A stretch of DNA of 64,000 nt from Antedon mediterranea (taxonomy: Eukaryota; Echinodermata; Crinoidea; Comatulida; Antedonidae), in the NCBI RefSeq assembly GCF_964355755.1, contig NC_092673.1, forward strand, positions 32,311,648 through 32,375,647. Reading direction: 5' to 3'. The position numbers were made by a program, and so were the translations under genes. Below are positions 24,251 to 35,900 of the stretch, piece by piece; within the stretch, counting starts at the first letter, position 1, and every line of letters begins with the position of its first letter. The notes under the pieces are model-generated. The model saw nothing but the letters and a program-made list of their open reading frames with translations. It was not told the origin of the DNA and ran no database searches.

Positions 24251-27200
24251 TTAGCTCGTAAGGTCCTCATACTTAGTTGCTAGTTCATTTTCTGCATTGA
24301 ACCGACGCACAGAAAACAAAACATTTTTCCATTTTGCAACCTTACCATTTGAGTCTATGACCAGATCTGAAGTCTCAAACATAGGGCCATCTAACACATC
24401 CTAACAAAAAAAAATTAAACACATGTTGAATTAATGTACAGTAGAACACCTATTAAAGGGACACATATCAAAGGACACCTATTATTAAGGGACACAAATT
24501 AAAGATACACCTCTATTAAAGGGACACATATCAAAGGACACCTATTAAAGGGACACAAATTAAAGATACACCTCTATTAAAGGGACACATATCAAAGGAC
24601 ACCTATTAAAGGGACACATATCAAAGGACACCTATTATTAAGGGACACAAATTAAAGATACACCTCTATTAAAGGGACACATATCAAAGGACACCTATTA
24701 TTAAGGGACACAAATTAAAGATACACCTCTATTAAAGGGACACATATCAAAGGACACCTATTATTAAGGGACACAAATTAAAGATACACCTCTATTAAAG
24801 GGATACATATCAAAGGACACCTATTAAAGGGACACAAATTAAAGATACACCTCTATTAAAGGGATACATATCAAAGGACACCTATTAAAGGGACACAAAT
24901 TAAAGATACACCTCTATTAAAGGGACACATATCAAAGGACACCTATTAAAGGGACACAAATTAAAGATACACCCCTATTAAAGGGACACATATCAAAGGA
25001 CACCTATTATTAAGGGACACAAATTAAAGATACACCTCTATTAAAGGGACACATATCAAAGGACACCTATTAAAGGGACACATATCAAAGGACACCTATT
25101 ATTAAGGGACACAAATTAAAGATACACCTCTATTAAAGGGACACATATCAAAGGACACCTATTATTAAGGGACACAAATTAAAGATACACCTCTATTAAA
25201 GGGACACATATCAAAGGACACCTATTAAAGGGACACATATCAAAGGACACCTATTATTAAGGGACACAAATTAAAGATACACCTCTATTAAAGGGACACA
25301 TATCAAAGGACACCTACTATTAAGGGACACAAATTAAAGATACACCTCTATTAAAGGGATACTTTTGTGTCACGAACAAGGGGCTGTATACTGTATTATA
25401 TTTCAACACTATGGCCAACACCTAATAAGGGGACAATTCAAGTCTAGCACTGCACAACACCTTTTTCATAATTTACAATAGGTATTACTGATTAAATCTT
25501 CAATTTACCTGTAAATGTTTAATTAGTTCCATAAGGACAGCCAACATGTAATGCGCTTCTACTGTCTCTACTGATAAGGTACTGTAACTATCCTCACTAG
25601 GTGAGTACACTTCAAATTCAATTCTCTTTTCGTCTTCTACACGTGTCCAACTGAAATTCATTAAACAACCCAAACAGATATAGCAAGTGCTGACTAAGGT
25701 TATGACCTTTAAACCAACCAATACGTAAATTCACATAACTTTATTATGTTCTTTTTAAGGTTGTTAAGTTTATCAACTATGGCTGACAACAAGTTACTCC
25801 ATTTTCTTTATTAAATTATGTTCTATTGCAGGAGTCATCATTTGGTAAGTATATTAGAGTATCTAGCCTACCTTAATATTTTTCTCCATGATATAAGATA
25901 GTCTGCATTGTCGATACGTAACCTTATTCCTCTATCAAACAAAACAACTGAAAAAGTTGTTCCTGGTCTCAGCTGAAAAGACAACACAAACATTAAATCA
26001 TCATTGGTGATGTACATCACTTATGTTGGTGAGCCCTCTATTTGTTAATGTTTTTCTGTTGACACAAATATAAACAACATATTTAAACTAACTTGAAGTG
26101 ACTTTATCTTGACCTCTTGACTAACGTCACAACCTTTGAACTCAACTGCAAAATAGTCGTCAATTTCTTGACATATACTAAGATATTGATGATACGTCTC
26201 TGATTTTGGGATAATTAATTCTGAAAAAGAATAAACTTATTGTCATGCTGGAAATACATAAGAATTAATACTTGTTTCCATTTGATATTATTGATGATGC
26301 TATACCTTCAAGCTTAGATTTAGTACTATCATCTGGTTGTAGCTTTCCAGTACCAATGTCATGTTTGGCTTGATGGTATAAAAGAGGCAGAGCACCCTCT
26401 ATTTCCATGAGTTCTTTTTCATCTTCTAGATCAAAGCACCATTTTCTAAGTGCCAATCCTGTGACAAAATATAACATTTTCCAGTTAAATTAATTTTCAA
26501 TTAAAGTTAATAATTTATAACAAAAATAGCACTTTCCACTTCAGGTTATGCTCCACCTACTTTTTCAGGTTAAGCTCCACCTACTTTTCAGGTTAAGCTC
26601 CACCTACTTTTCAGGTTAAGCTCCACCTACTTTTCAGGTTAAGCTCCATCTACTTTTTCAGGTTAAGCTTCACCTATTTTTCAGGTTAAACTCCACCTAC
26701 TTTTCAGGCCGAGTTCCGGCTACTTTTTAGTTAAAGCTTCAGTTACTTTTCAGGTTAAGCTCCACCTACTTTTCAGGCCGAGTTCCGGCTACTTTTTAGT
26801 TAAAGCTTCAGTTACTTTTCAGGTTAAGCTCCACCTACTTTTCAGGCCGAGTTCCGGCTACTTTTTAGTTAAAGCTTCAGTTACTTTTCAGGTTAAGCTC
26901 CACCTACTTTTCAGGCCGAGTTCCGGCTACTTTTTAGTTAAAGCTTCAGTTACTTTTCAGGTTAAGCTCCACCTACTTTTCAGGCCGAGTTCCGGCTACT
27001 TTTTAGTTAAAGCTTCAGCTACTTTTCAGGTTAAGCTCCACCCACTGCCAATCAGGTGTTATAAATGAAAAAGCTTTAGATAGTGTTGTTACAGGAAAGC
27101 CTCTACCACAATACATTTTAGTGACAGGAATATAAATTAATAAACAGAAATTTATTTAATTTATTTGTAATTAAACATTATTATTATTAATAAGAACCTA

Positions 27201-27953
27201 CAAACTCACCTTTTGTATCAGAGGTAACATATTCAGTTCTTTTAAGTTTCATAAATGAATTTGAAGACGCTTGAAACAAGGCAAACTTTCTTGAATACTG
27301 TTTACCAATACCTATAGAAATTCAGAATTTACTTAATTATTCAAACATAAACCTTATTCAAATACTACATGAAACTTATCAGACACAAGATAGACCTTAT
27401 TCAAAAGACAAAGAGTAGACCTTATTAAAACATAAAGTGTGGACCTAATAGCATTAAAACTCTAAATATTTATCAATCAATCGTTCGATTTATATAGCGC
27501 CAATCCAACATTCATTGCTCATGGCACTGTAAAAAATCAGAAAAGGTGAGTTTTGAGTAGTGACTTAAAGTGACTCAATAATGATGTGTGTTTAATGTTC
27601 AAGGGTAGGTGGTTCTAGGTCTAGGTCCAGCAACACTGAAAGTCATATATACCCAAGTATTTGCAAACTTCTACAACTAAATCTTCAACCAGCATTCTGG
27701 ATTCAGGCACTGGTATCTGCAAAAAAAAAACATTTTAAAAACAATAATACTTACAGTAAGTAAGTTTTTGGAAAGGAATAATACTGGTGACAATAAATTC
27801 CGAGAGTGACAAACAAACCTTCAATGTTTCATTAGGCAAAATTGAAACAAATACTTTTTCATGCATCTCTACAGCAGAGCCTTTAGGATGAACAGTGCCG
27901 GTATCTTCACCAAACAATGCAGAAGACAGCCGCTTTGATAGTCGTTTCATCAT
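24251..27953 (-). CDS. FERM-like domain protein related to the SNX17/SNX27/SNX31 module (no PX domain)
   Basis: Eight exons on the minus strand: 27819-27953 (ATG), 27653-27716, 27210-27311, 26306-26458, 26093-26220, 25872-25972, 25509-25650 and 24251-24400 (stop). All are GT-AG and in phase, giving 324 residues. The N-terminus is basic (MMKRLSKRLSSALFG). Residues ~33-100 read as a ubiquitin-like F1 lobe (LVEDLVVEVCKYLG, FALFQ). Residues ~101-185 read as an F2 helical lobe; LALRKWCFDLEDE followed by ALPLLYHQAKHDI has the spacing of the same helix in SNX17 and SNX27. Residues ~186-310 read as a PH/PTB-like F3 lobe ending in a long helix (VEAHYMLAVLMELIKHLQ). In the SNX family this module binds NPxY cargo tails; that is only inferred here. 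No PX or PDZ domain is encoded by the exons found, and the first exon starts with its own ATG. A shortened paralogue or a separate FERM family are both possible. Two tandem arrays occupy its introns. Confidence 0.8.
24430..25372. repeat. Tandem array, ~64-bp unit (CTATTAAAGGGACACATATC)
   Basis: About 14 units built from CTATTAAAGGGACACATATC, AAAGGACACCTATTATTAAG and GGACACAAATTAAAGATACA. Some units lack the ATT step or the third segment, so unit length alternates. It lies in the last intron of the FERM gene. Related, non-tandem words occur at 40380-40560, 41520-41770 and 51100-51160. Confidence 0.95.
26533..27040. repeat. Tandem array of 23-bp units with a 69-bp higher-order unit
   Basis: Left part: simple copies of TTTTCAGGTTAAGCTCCACC + TAC. 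Right part: five copies of a trimer in which the second unit became TTTTCAGGCCGAGTTCCGGC + TAC and the third TTTTTAGTTAAAGCTTCAGT + TAC; period 69 (3 x 23). It lies in the intron between exons 3 and 4 of the FERM gene. Confidence 0.95.
27478..27625. repeat. Dispersed 'ATATAGCGCC...GGCACTGTAAA' type repeat
   Basis: ATTTATATAGCGCCAATCCA then CATTGCTCATGGCACTGTAA and AGGTGAGTTTTGAGTAGTGA. This layout is familiar from short interspersed repeats in many marine animals; only one copy is seen in this window. Intronic in the FERM gene. Confidence 0.5.
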
Positions 27954-28379
27954 GTTTTAACACAATTTTGATTTTCTATCAATCAACGAATCGTATACCA
28001 CCTGATCAGAAAAGAACAATATACAATTCAACAATTGCCCAGAGTATATATTTTCTCCAAGCCATATACAAATTTTAAGTCTAACCAGCTACATTTGAGT
28101 AAATTCAAAGCGTCCTAACTAGGCCTAGGCCAGGTTAGTCTACACTGCTAACAGGGAGGACATCAACAAGGTCCAGCAGCAGGTGGTTTCTTCCGTGTAG
28201 AGAGATGTGATTTGCTGTGTGCTATATAGACGAGGTGACGTGAGGCTATTCTCTCTCTGCTACTCTCTGGTTTAGCCATGAGCAATTGAATACCTTCTAA
28301 TCAACGCAAGAAATCTAAATTACTTACAGCTTATTACAATTATAAATCAGACAATCAGTGTTTCATTATCATTTTAGGG

Positions 28380-28560
28380 TTATTTTTAATTAGTTTAAGA
28401 TAGGAGTCAAAATAACGAAAAATGGCTGACTGAACACTCAAACAAAGTCTGATGTGTCGTCAAAACATCCGGAATGACGTCATTTAATTGAACAGACACA
28501 CCTCCTCTCCGCGCGCATCCGATTCATTCCGCGCAGTCTGCTCCTCCCCCTGATGCTGCT
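28380..28560 (-). promoter_or_regulatory. Likely promoter of the FERM-like gene
   Basis: An ETS-type core CCGGAA (28469-28474) is directly followed by a perfect CRE TGACGTCA (28475-28482), with a locally GC-rich stretch (CCGCGCGCATCCG) just beyond. It lies 0.5 kb upstream of the ATG at 27953. The transcription start is not defined; a 5' UTR intron is possible. Confidence 0.45.
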
Positions 28561-29911
28561 CATCAGCAGATCTTCTGATTAGATTTGTAATTGATTTGTT
28601 CATTCGCAAAATGTAAAAGAAATATTCAATAAAATCTTAATATTGTATTTATTGATTTTTATTTTCAATAAATAGATACAACAATACTAATACAGTAGAA
28701 AGAAATTAGCTAACTGTAACACTAATCGGTGTACACTCAGTTGATTGTACTTATCCATCCATCCATGCGGCAGATATGTTATTGTTAATCTCATTTTTTT
28801 TTCGAAGTGCAATTCATTATATGAATGTAATTTCGATTCGCCACGTACATCGGGCACAGATTGCCTTGATACTGGATAAATACAGTCAGTGCACGCTGGT
28901 GAAAACTGGTTTACATTTTGAGAAATCACAATAAACCTATCCATTTTCGAATAAGGGGTGTTTTTTTTTCTTTCTCCCAAAAATACTGTATTTATTTTTT
29001 ATACTTTCTCAGTACAGTAGTACATAATATCAAGTGTACACTCCTACTGTACTACATAAATGTCACCAGTAAGTTCACGGTGTGGGGAGTTGGGTGATTC
29101 CGTATGCGTGACGTGTGTACGCGCGTTTCTGGAAATTTCAAAATATCTGCTGATCACTGATCTCAGAACAGCATGCGCAAAACTTAAGACTTAAAATTGA
29201 CAAAACATAAAGAGTTTGCAGTAGTTTTTATTTAGGAAAAATATATACCTTTAAAATAATCAATGTGTTTCCCGATGTGTTTTGTATCAGTGGAAAGTTG
29301 GGCCTACGCATGATTTGTAAAAAATGTTTTCCCCCATTCAGAGAATGGTACATTCTACAAATTAGTACTAGCTGTGTGTTGACTGAGTATCAACAACTCA
29401 TGGTGGTTTGGTGTATTTCATTTTAAGTTTCACAACTAGGCCTAGGCTAGCCTATGATTTGAATAGAGACAGTCTTAAGTATGTATATAGGAGTGCACAA
29501 ATTGGGTACTAAAATAAATAAACTTATGTCTAGGAATCAAGGATTGCTAATTAAATATAGCTAGCCACCTGAACTTGTCACTTGTGTATATTGTACACTG
29601 TGCACACGGACAGACCCACATTACAACGGTCATCCAGGGCAGCAGGAAAGATATGGATGAGGCTACTAGTGTGTAGCCTATGCAGGCTGCAAAACACATT
29701 TTTGTATATCAATTGTACTGTATCGGTTATAAACCACTGTCTTGGCTGCCAGTGTTGGCTGAATATGGCTTCCCATCCATGACATGTTTGTAACACTCGG
29801 CCACCTCCCGCGGCCCTATTTAAAAAAAAAAAAATTACAATTTCCCATGCACTAATTCTATAGTCTTATTATTACAGGTTTTTGTTTTCCTGAAGTTTTT
29901 GGCACACCATA
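28560..29911. other. Intergenic region between divergent FERM and SARDH genes
   Basis: No gene seen. AT-rich, with a few GC-richer spots (29090-29170). The SARDH start codon at 29912 is preceded by a pyrimidine-rich stretch ending in TTACAG at 29873-29878, so a 5' UTR intron ending there is possible. Confidence 0.4.
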
Positions 29912-32900
29912 ATGAACCAGTTAATAATCAGATCCCTGCTAACTGCCAGACATGTTAAATCTGTCCAACGAAATGTACCCTCATGTTTGTATAGTAGTAC
30001 AGCAGGCAGTGATGTAGGAAGTGAGGTTCCCTACAAGACTCTTAAATCAGAAACTACCACTGCTCCGAACTCTGTCCCCGCAGAAGCTGATGTGGTTGTC
30101 ATAGGGGGTGGAGCTGTAGGTTGCAGTACATTATACCACTTGACAAAATTAGGAGTAAAAAATGTTGTTCTGATAGAACGAGACCAATTAACAGCGGGGA
30201 CAACTTGGCATACTGCAGGCAAGTTTTTGGGACAATTTAGAATAAACATACATGGTTTTATATTTTTGCCAACTTGAGGATAACCATACATGAATTCTTA
30301 TATATATTTATTAAGCTCTGTCTACACTATCAAACTAGTTTGACAAAAGAAGTGTGATGTGCCCAAATATGGTAGTGATATGACATCATCATGTCCATAT
30401 ATGGACACAACCCCTTTTTTTAATCACATAAAGTTTGATAGTGTAGACAGAGCTTTAAAAGTTGCAGTCCTGTCCACTGACAAAACATATATACAAGATG
30501 CTCTACATAAACAAAAAATCTTAAAGAAGAGGTCTTTGAGAGACTGACATCTGACAAGATTTGAACATGGGATCGGTAGCCGAACATTTAATCACCAAGA
30601 TACAACTCCAGTCTATTATATTAATAACCTTTGTTTTTACTGAAACTTGCATTGTTTGTTGATGGAATGGCATTACTAAAACTCATTTATTTACATTAAC
30701 AGGTTTACTATGGCGGTTACGACCTAACGACACTGACACAATCCTACAAAATTACACGAGAACTTTGATACGAGATGTACTGGAAGAAGAGACTGGGATC
30801 AACCCTGGTTGGATAGAAAACGGTGGTATATTTATAGCATCTAACAAAGAAAGATTGGATGAATATAAACGCATGATGACAGTAAGTGTATTTGGAAAGC
30901 GCGTCTGAATAGATTAAAATCTCAGCCACTGTTTGCCCTCAGGCCAACCAGAGTCCGGGCAACCAGTGTCTGAGATTTGATTGCCCTCCCAATTTCTTGG
31001 TGGCCAAAACATATAGCGGCCGAAATAATCAAACATTTAATTGAGATTGGTCTATACAGTTGTATTCCTCAACAGATGCAAAACATCGTAGTAATCTTTT
31101 TTTATTTGACTAGGTTGCTTCAGGACCAACTATTTATACTTACTTACACTCCGGGACCGAGGAAAACTGTTTCTGCAAGCCCAGCATATTTTTGATTTAC
31201 AATCAATAATAAATGTTTTTTTAATTTTCTAGTTGGGAAAGGCATTAGGTATTGAGTCACATGTTCTTAGTCCAGAAGAAACGAAAGACTTGTACCCGCT
31301 TATGAACGTTGGTGATATGCACGGCGCCCTCTATAGTCCAGGTGATGGTACTATGGATCCAGCAGGTTACTGCACGGCTTTGTCACGAGCTGCTACAAAA
31401 AGTGGAGCTAAGGTACAGTATTAAAAAATAAATGTTTTTTTTACACAATTGGGAGATTAAAAACACTAAAGCTGTGTTTCACTTTCAGCAGCCAAAAATT
31501 AACCGATAAAAATTAACCGATAAACTGCCTGTGAATCTTGATTACCTGATTTGTTAAAAAAATTTGTGTTTTAGCTTTGGAAACACGGCCTTAGTTCATC
31601 TACTGTATCTATTCAAGTTTATTTTTATATTTAGGTGGTTCTGAACTGCAATGTGACGGGTATAAAAGTTACAGAAGACGACATGGGAACTCGACGTGTT
31701 CAAGGGGTTGAGACTGACGCAGGGATGATACGTACAAATACTGTCGTGAATGCCTGTGGTAAAAAGTTATTCATATAAATCGTCTTTAATCATCTTTAAT
31801 AGGTATTTAGATATTTGGTTATGGTTGTATTTTTATTCATTTTTCTATGTTTAAAGACACCTAACTTCAGGTAACTTGTTGGATAGATAAAGTATATTTG
31901 CTTTTAACTTACTCTCATTTGTGTGAGTGTAGTATAAAGAGGAGTGAGTTATGACCAAGGTACTAGGTCAGAATTGAACACTGGATTTTGTTATTGGAAA
32001 GCAAGCATGTTAACCACCAAGCTACAGCTGCACAACAAGATACAGCTCTCCTCTACCTGCCTTTACTTATGAAACAATGGTACCTACTGTATAGTATATG
32101 AAAACTTGGTGAAATCAAAGAAAGGTCACCAAATAAGTAATTGTAACCAGGATCCTGGATTTTCCTTGCAGGTGCGTGGAGCCCATACATTGGAGCAATG
32201 GCAGGTGTAAACGTACCCCTGCTTGCTATGCGGCACGCATACATCGTGTCTGAACGAATCGAGGGGATTCAAAATATGCCAAACGTTAGGGACCATGATG
32301 CCTCTGTTTATCTAAAACTCCAAGGAGATGGACTTTCAATTGGTGGCTATGAGCCAAACCCACTTTTCTGGGATAAGGTTTGTTTCACACTACTTGCATA
32401 GATAAAGCATAACAAAGATACACTATGTGACACCAAATGAATTTTCTCCTATCCCAAACTCTAAGCTCCTAAAGCTCTGTCTACACTATCAAAATAAGGA
32501 CATAATGTCATATCACTACCATATTTAAGAATATCACTACCATATTTGGGCACATCCCATTTTTGTCGAACTAGTTTGATAGTGTAGACAGAACTTAAGG
32601 AAAGTCTACAGTATCTTTCAAAGTTTCATATAGCCCAACTATTGTGCACTGCCAGTATTCAGCTAGTGATCACAATAATACAGGTACTTTAAATAGCAGG
32701 GGCGGATTGCTATAAAACAGTCTTAACTAATGGTCTTAACTCCCCGATTAAAGCCGGCTTTATCTGATAGACGGTCTTACTAAAGCCACCCCTGTTAGAC
32801 CATTGCTATAAAACAGTCTTAGATAAGACCGTGTAAAGTAACAAATTGAGGGCGTACTTTGCGCGTAAAATACCAAATAAGGTAATGTTCGTCACGCTTG

Positions 32901-35900
32901 TTCAATTCACAATCATGACAGTACGTACATTTCTACGCAAGAAAATCTATTCTAGGGCTATATAAGAATAAAATCACCGTTATTATTTGATTTAACACTT
33001 AAAACTCGTTCTATTGGTTGTCTTTGACGATAAATAATACGTAAAAGCAACAAAAAGAGAGGTTTAAGACTGTTTTAAGACTCCTTCGAGTAGGCTTTAA
33101 TTTTAAAGACCGTTTACAGGTTAGACCGCGGTATAGCAATGGTCTATAATGTTAGACTACTTGCTACGTCACGAATTATAGCCAGCTAAGCGCTAAGACC
33201 GGTTATAGACCGCTTATAGCAATCCGCCCCAGATGTCTGTACTACCTACACCTTGCAGATGGCCAGATAACCTTGCAGGTGGCCGGGTCACCTTGTAGGT
33301 CGCAGAATGACCTTACAGGTGGCCAGTTCCTTGCCAGGTGACTGTTTGCCTGGGAGATGGTAGAATGGCTGCATACTTGCAGTAGTTTTTTCCTAACACT
33401 GAATATGATTTTGCTTTTGTGACAATTTTTCATATCCATTTGAAGGTTGAGAATGAATTTGCATTTTCATTATTTGAACTTGACTGGGATGTATTCAGCG
33501 TACATATAGATGGCGCCATAAACAGAGTTCCCGTCATTGAGCAAACTGGTGTCAAATCTACCGTGTGTGGACCAGGTAACTACCATTGCTTTTTATGTTT
33601 TACATAAGTTCATTTGGTTCTTTCATGGATGAGATCAACACAAAAAAGCATCCTACACCAACATAGGGATACATTGGTTTACCTTGACTCCACCAGTGCT
33701 CCACACATCAATGGCAAGGCCAGTGATGGTCTTAAATATTAAGGAAAATATTAAGTTTACTTTACTTGTCTCTTAAATAGAATCTTTCACAGCCGACCAC
33801 AAAGCCCTTATTGGTGAGAGCCCAGAGGTGAGAGGCTTTTATTTAAACTGTGGATTTAACAGCTCTGGTATGATGTTAAGTGGTGGTGCAGGTTGGCAGC
33901 TTGCTGAGTGGATTGTGAATGGTAGGCCTACCATTGATATGTACTCCTTTGATATCAGGTAAGATTGAAAGCCTACTAGGAAACATTTTGTTTGCAAACT
34001 GTGAGTTTGCTTGTGTAGAATCCCAAAATCTAGACTCCCTGACAAACTCTCTTACTATAGTTTTAAATCCTTAAATTAAAGTTACTGGAAACATATCTGT
34101 GGGCATGCTAGTAAAAATTCACCTCTGTCTACACTATCAAACTACTTTAACAAATAAGGTGTGATGTGCCCAAATATGGTGGTGATATGACATCACATTT
34201 TGTTGTCACATAAAGTTTGAGAGTGTAGATAATAGAGCTTTATGTCTGCTATTGTACTACAGATTGTCCCTTTATTGCGGTAACCTTTGTCCCTTTGCAT
34301 ATGTGAAATTGTCATTTCAATCAATTCCACACATTGGCCACAACATTTTAAGAACTTTGCATTATTTTATATAATTTTATTTTTACTCAAGACGTTTTCC
34401 AAGTTCTGTGACTGATAACCAAAAATGGATTAAAGAAAGAAGTCATGAGGCTTATGCTAAAAATTACGCAATGTATTTTCCGCATGACGAACCGCTTGCA
34501 AGCCGTGGTCTGAGAAAGGACGCCCTCCACAAGGTACGCTTTGTAATGAAGACCGGAGTGAAATTATATTTTATCTTATAAAGTTATTTAAATTAGGAGA
34601 TTTTGTTACTTTTCGCCCTCTACAGAATGTAACAACACAGGGTGTAACAACACAGGGTGTAAACAACACAGGGTGTAACAACACAGGGTGTAACAACACA
34701 GGGTGTAACAACACAGGGTGTAACAACACAGGGTGTAACAACCTCTACTAATAAATTGTACTGTAGGCCTAGACAAAATTGGTCTGGTCTACACCACTTG
34801 TGTGTGTGTGCGCAGTACAGTAGCACAAAATGTGTATAACAAACAAATACACAGCAGCTCTCTCTTTTAACATAGAATTTTTCGAATGAATTATCAATAT
34901 GGATAAAAAAAAAATGACAGTTCATTTATTAACAAACATTGTTGTCATTTCTCGGTATGCAGATGGCTAGTCTACCATATTCTACTAGACTATAATTATC
35001 ATAAATAATGAATTAATACATCATCAAAATGTGATTATTGCCTTAACATACATGTTAATTATTATCATTGACTACTGGATACTTGCAGGTACTTGAAGAT
35101 GCTGGCTGTTTGTATCAAGAACGTCACGGATGGGAAAGACCTGGCTGGTTCAATCTTGAATCTCCAGCACCGGTAAATAATAGTTATAACCCTGTCGTTT
35201 AATAAAAAAAATATACTGCCCTCAATAAAAAAAATGACCCAGAGCCATATATTGAAAGAGTTCCGGCATTTGCAAAGAAATTGGTTTAAAAACACATTTG
35301 TTGCCACCAAAAAAAGCTGTTTTAACATGTTAACTGGGTGCGAATGGCTGGATGGGAATCAAAAGTTGTCTTGGCTTAAATGGCCTGAGCATTTAACTAA
35401 ATTACAAGTTTGTATAATACAAATATTTTTTATATGTTTAACTATTTATTTCAGTTAAAACCTTATGATTATTATGGTTACTATGGTATCGAAGCAAACA
35501 AAGATTATGCATATGGCAAGTTGCTTAGCGACGAGTACACATATGACTTTCCTAAACACCATGATAAGGTAAAAACAACATTACTTTATTTGATTGTTTT
35601 AAAATGAATTTTGTTCCAACATATTATGATGAAAAAGAAAGCCCCAGATTCAAAAGTGCGTACTATTGCACGCTATGTGACCCAAAATCGTCCAATCAAA
35701 TTATAGGAATTTATTTAGGTGTTTTATAATACTGTATGTGAAGTGTGTATGTGTATAATAGTATTTAAGTTCAGTTAGGTTTAAGTTCAATAGCATTATT
35801 TATAAATCTTCTTGAATTGTCGATTACCTCTTTATTATCATTGTCAGATAGTTGTTAGTACTGTATTAGAATAATACATAGTATACAGACACACATCAAT

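Larger units (their letters stand above)
30219..30702 (+). other. SARDH intron 1 with GC-AG borders
   Basis: The exon ends CTGCAG and the intron begins GCAAGT; the acceptor is TTAACAG. Only this junction restores [11 protein letters not shown], the conserved flavin-site context. The nearby GT four bases later would shift the frame. Confidence 0.88.

Noticed and set aside
29578-29796. Overlapping open frames on both strands upstream of SARDH
   Set aside because: No splice context or recognisable motif; both strands open by chance.
34620-34925. Minus-strand frame with VVTPC repeats
   Set aside because: Translation of the 15-bp minisatellite in SARDH intron 8.
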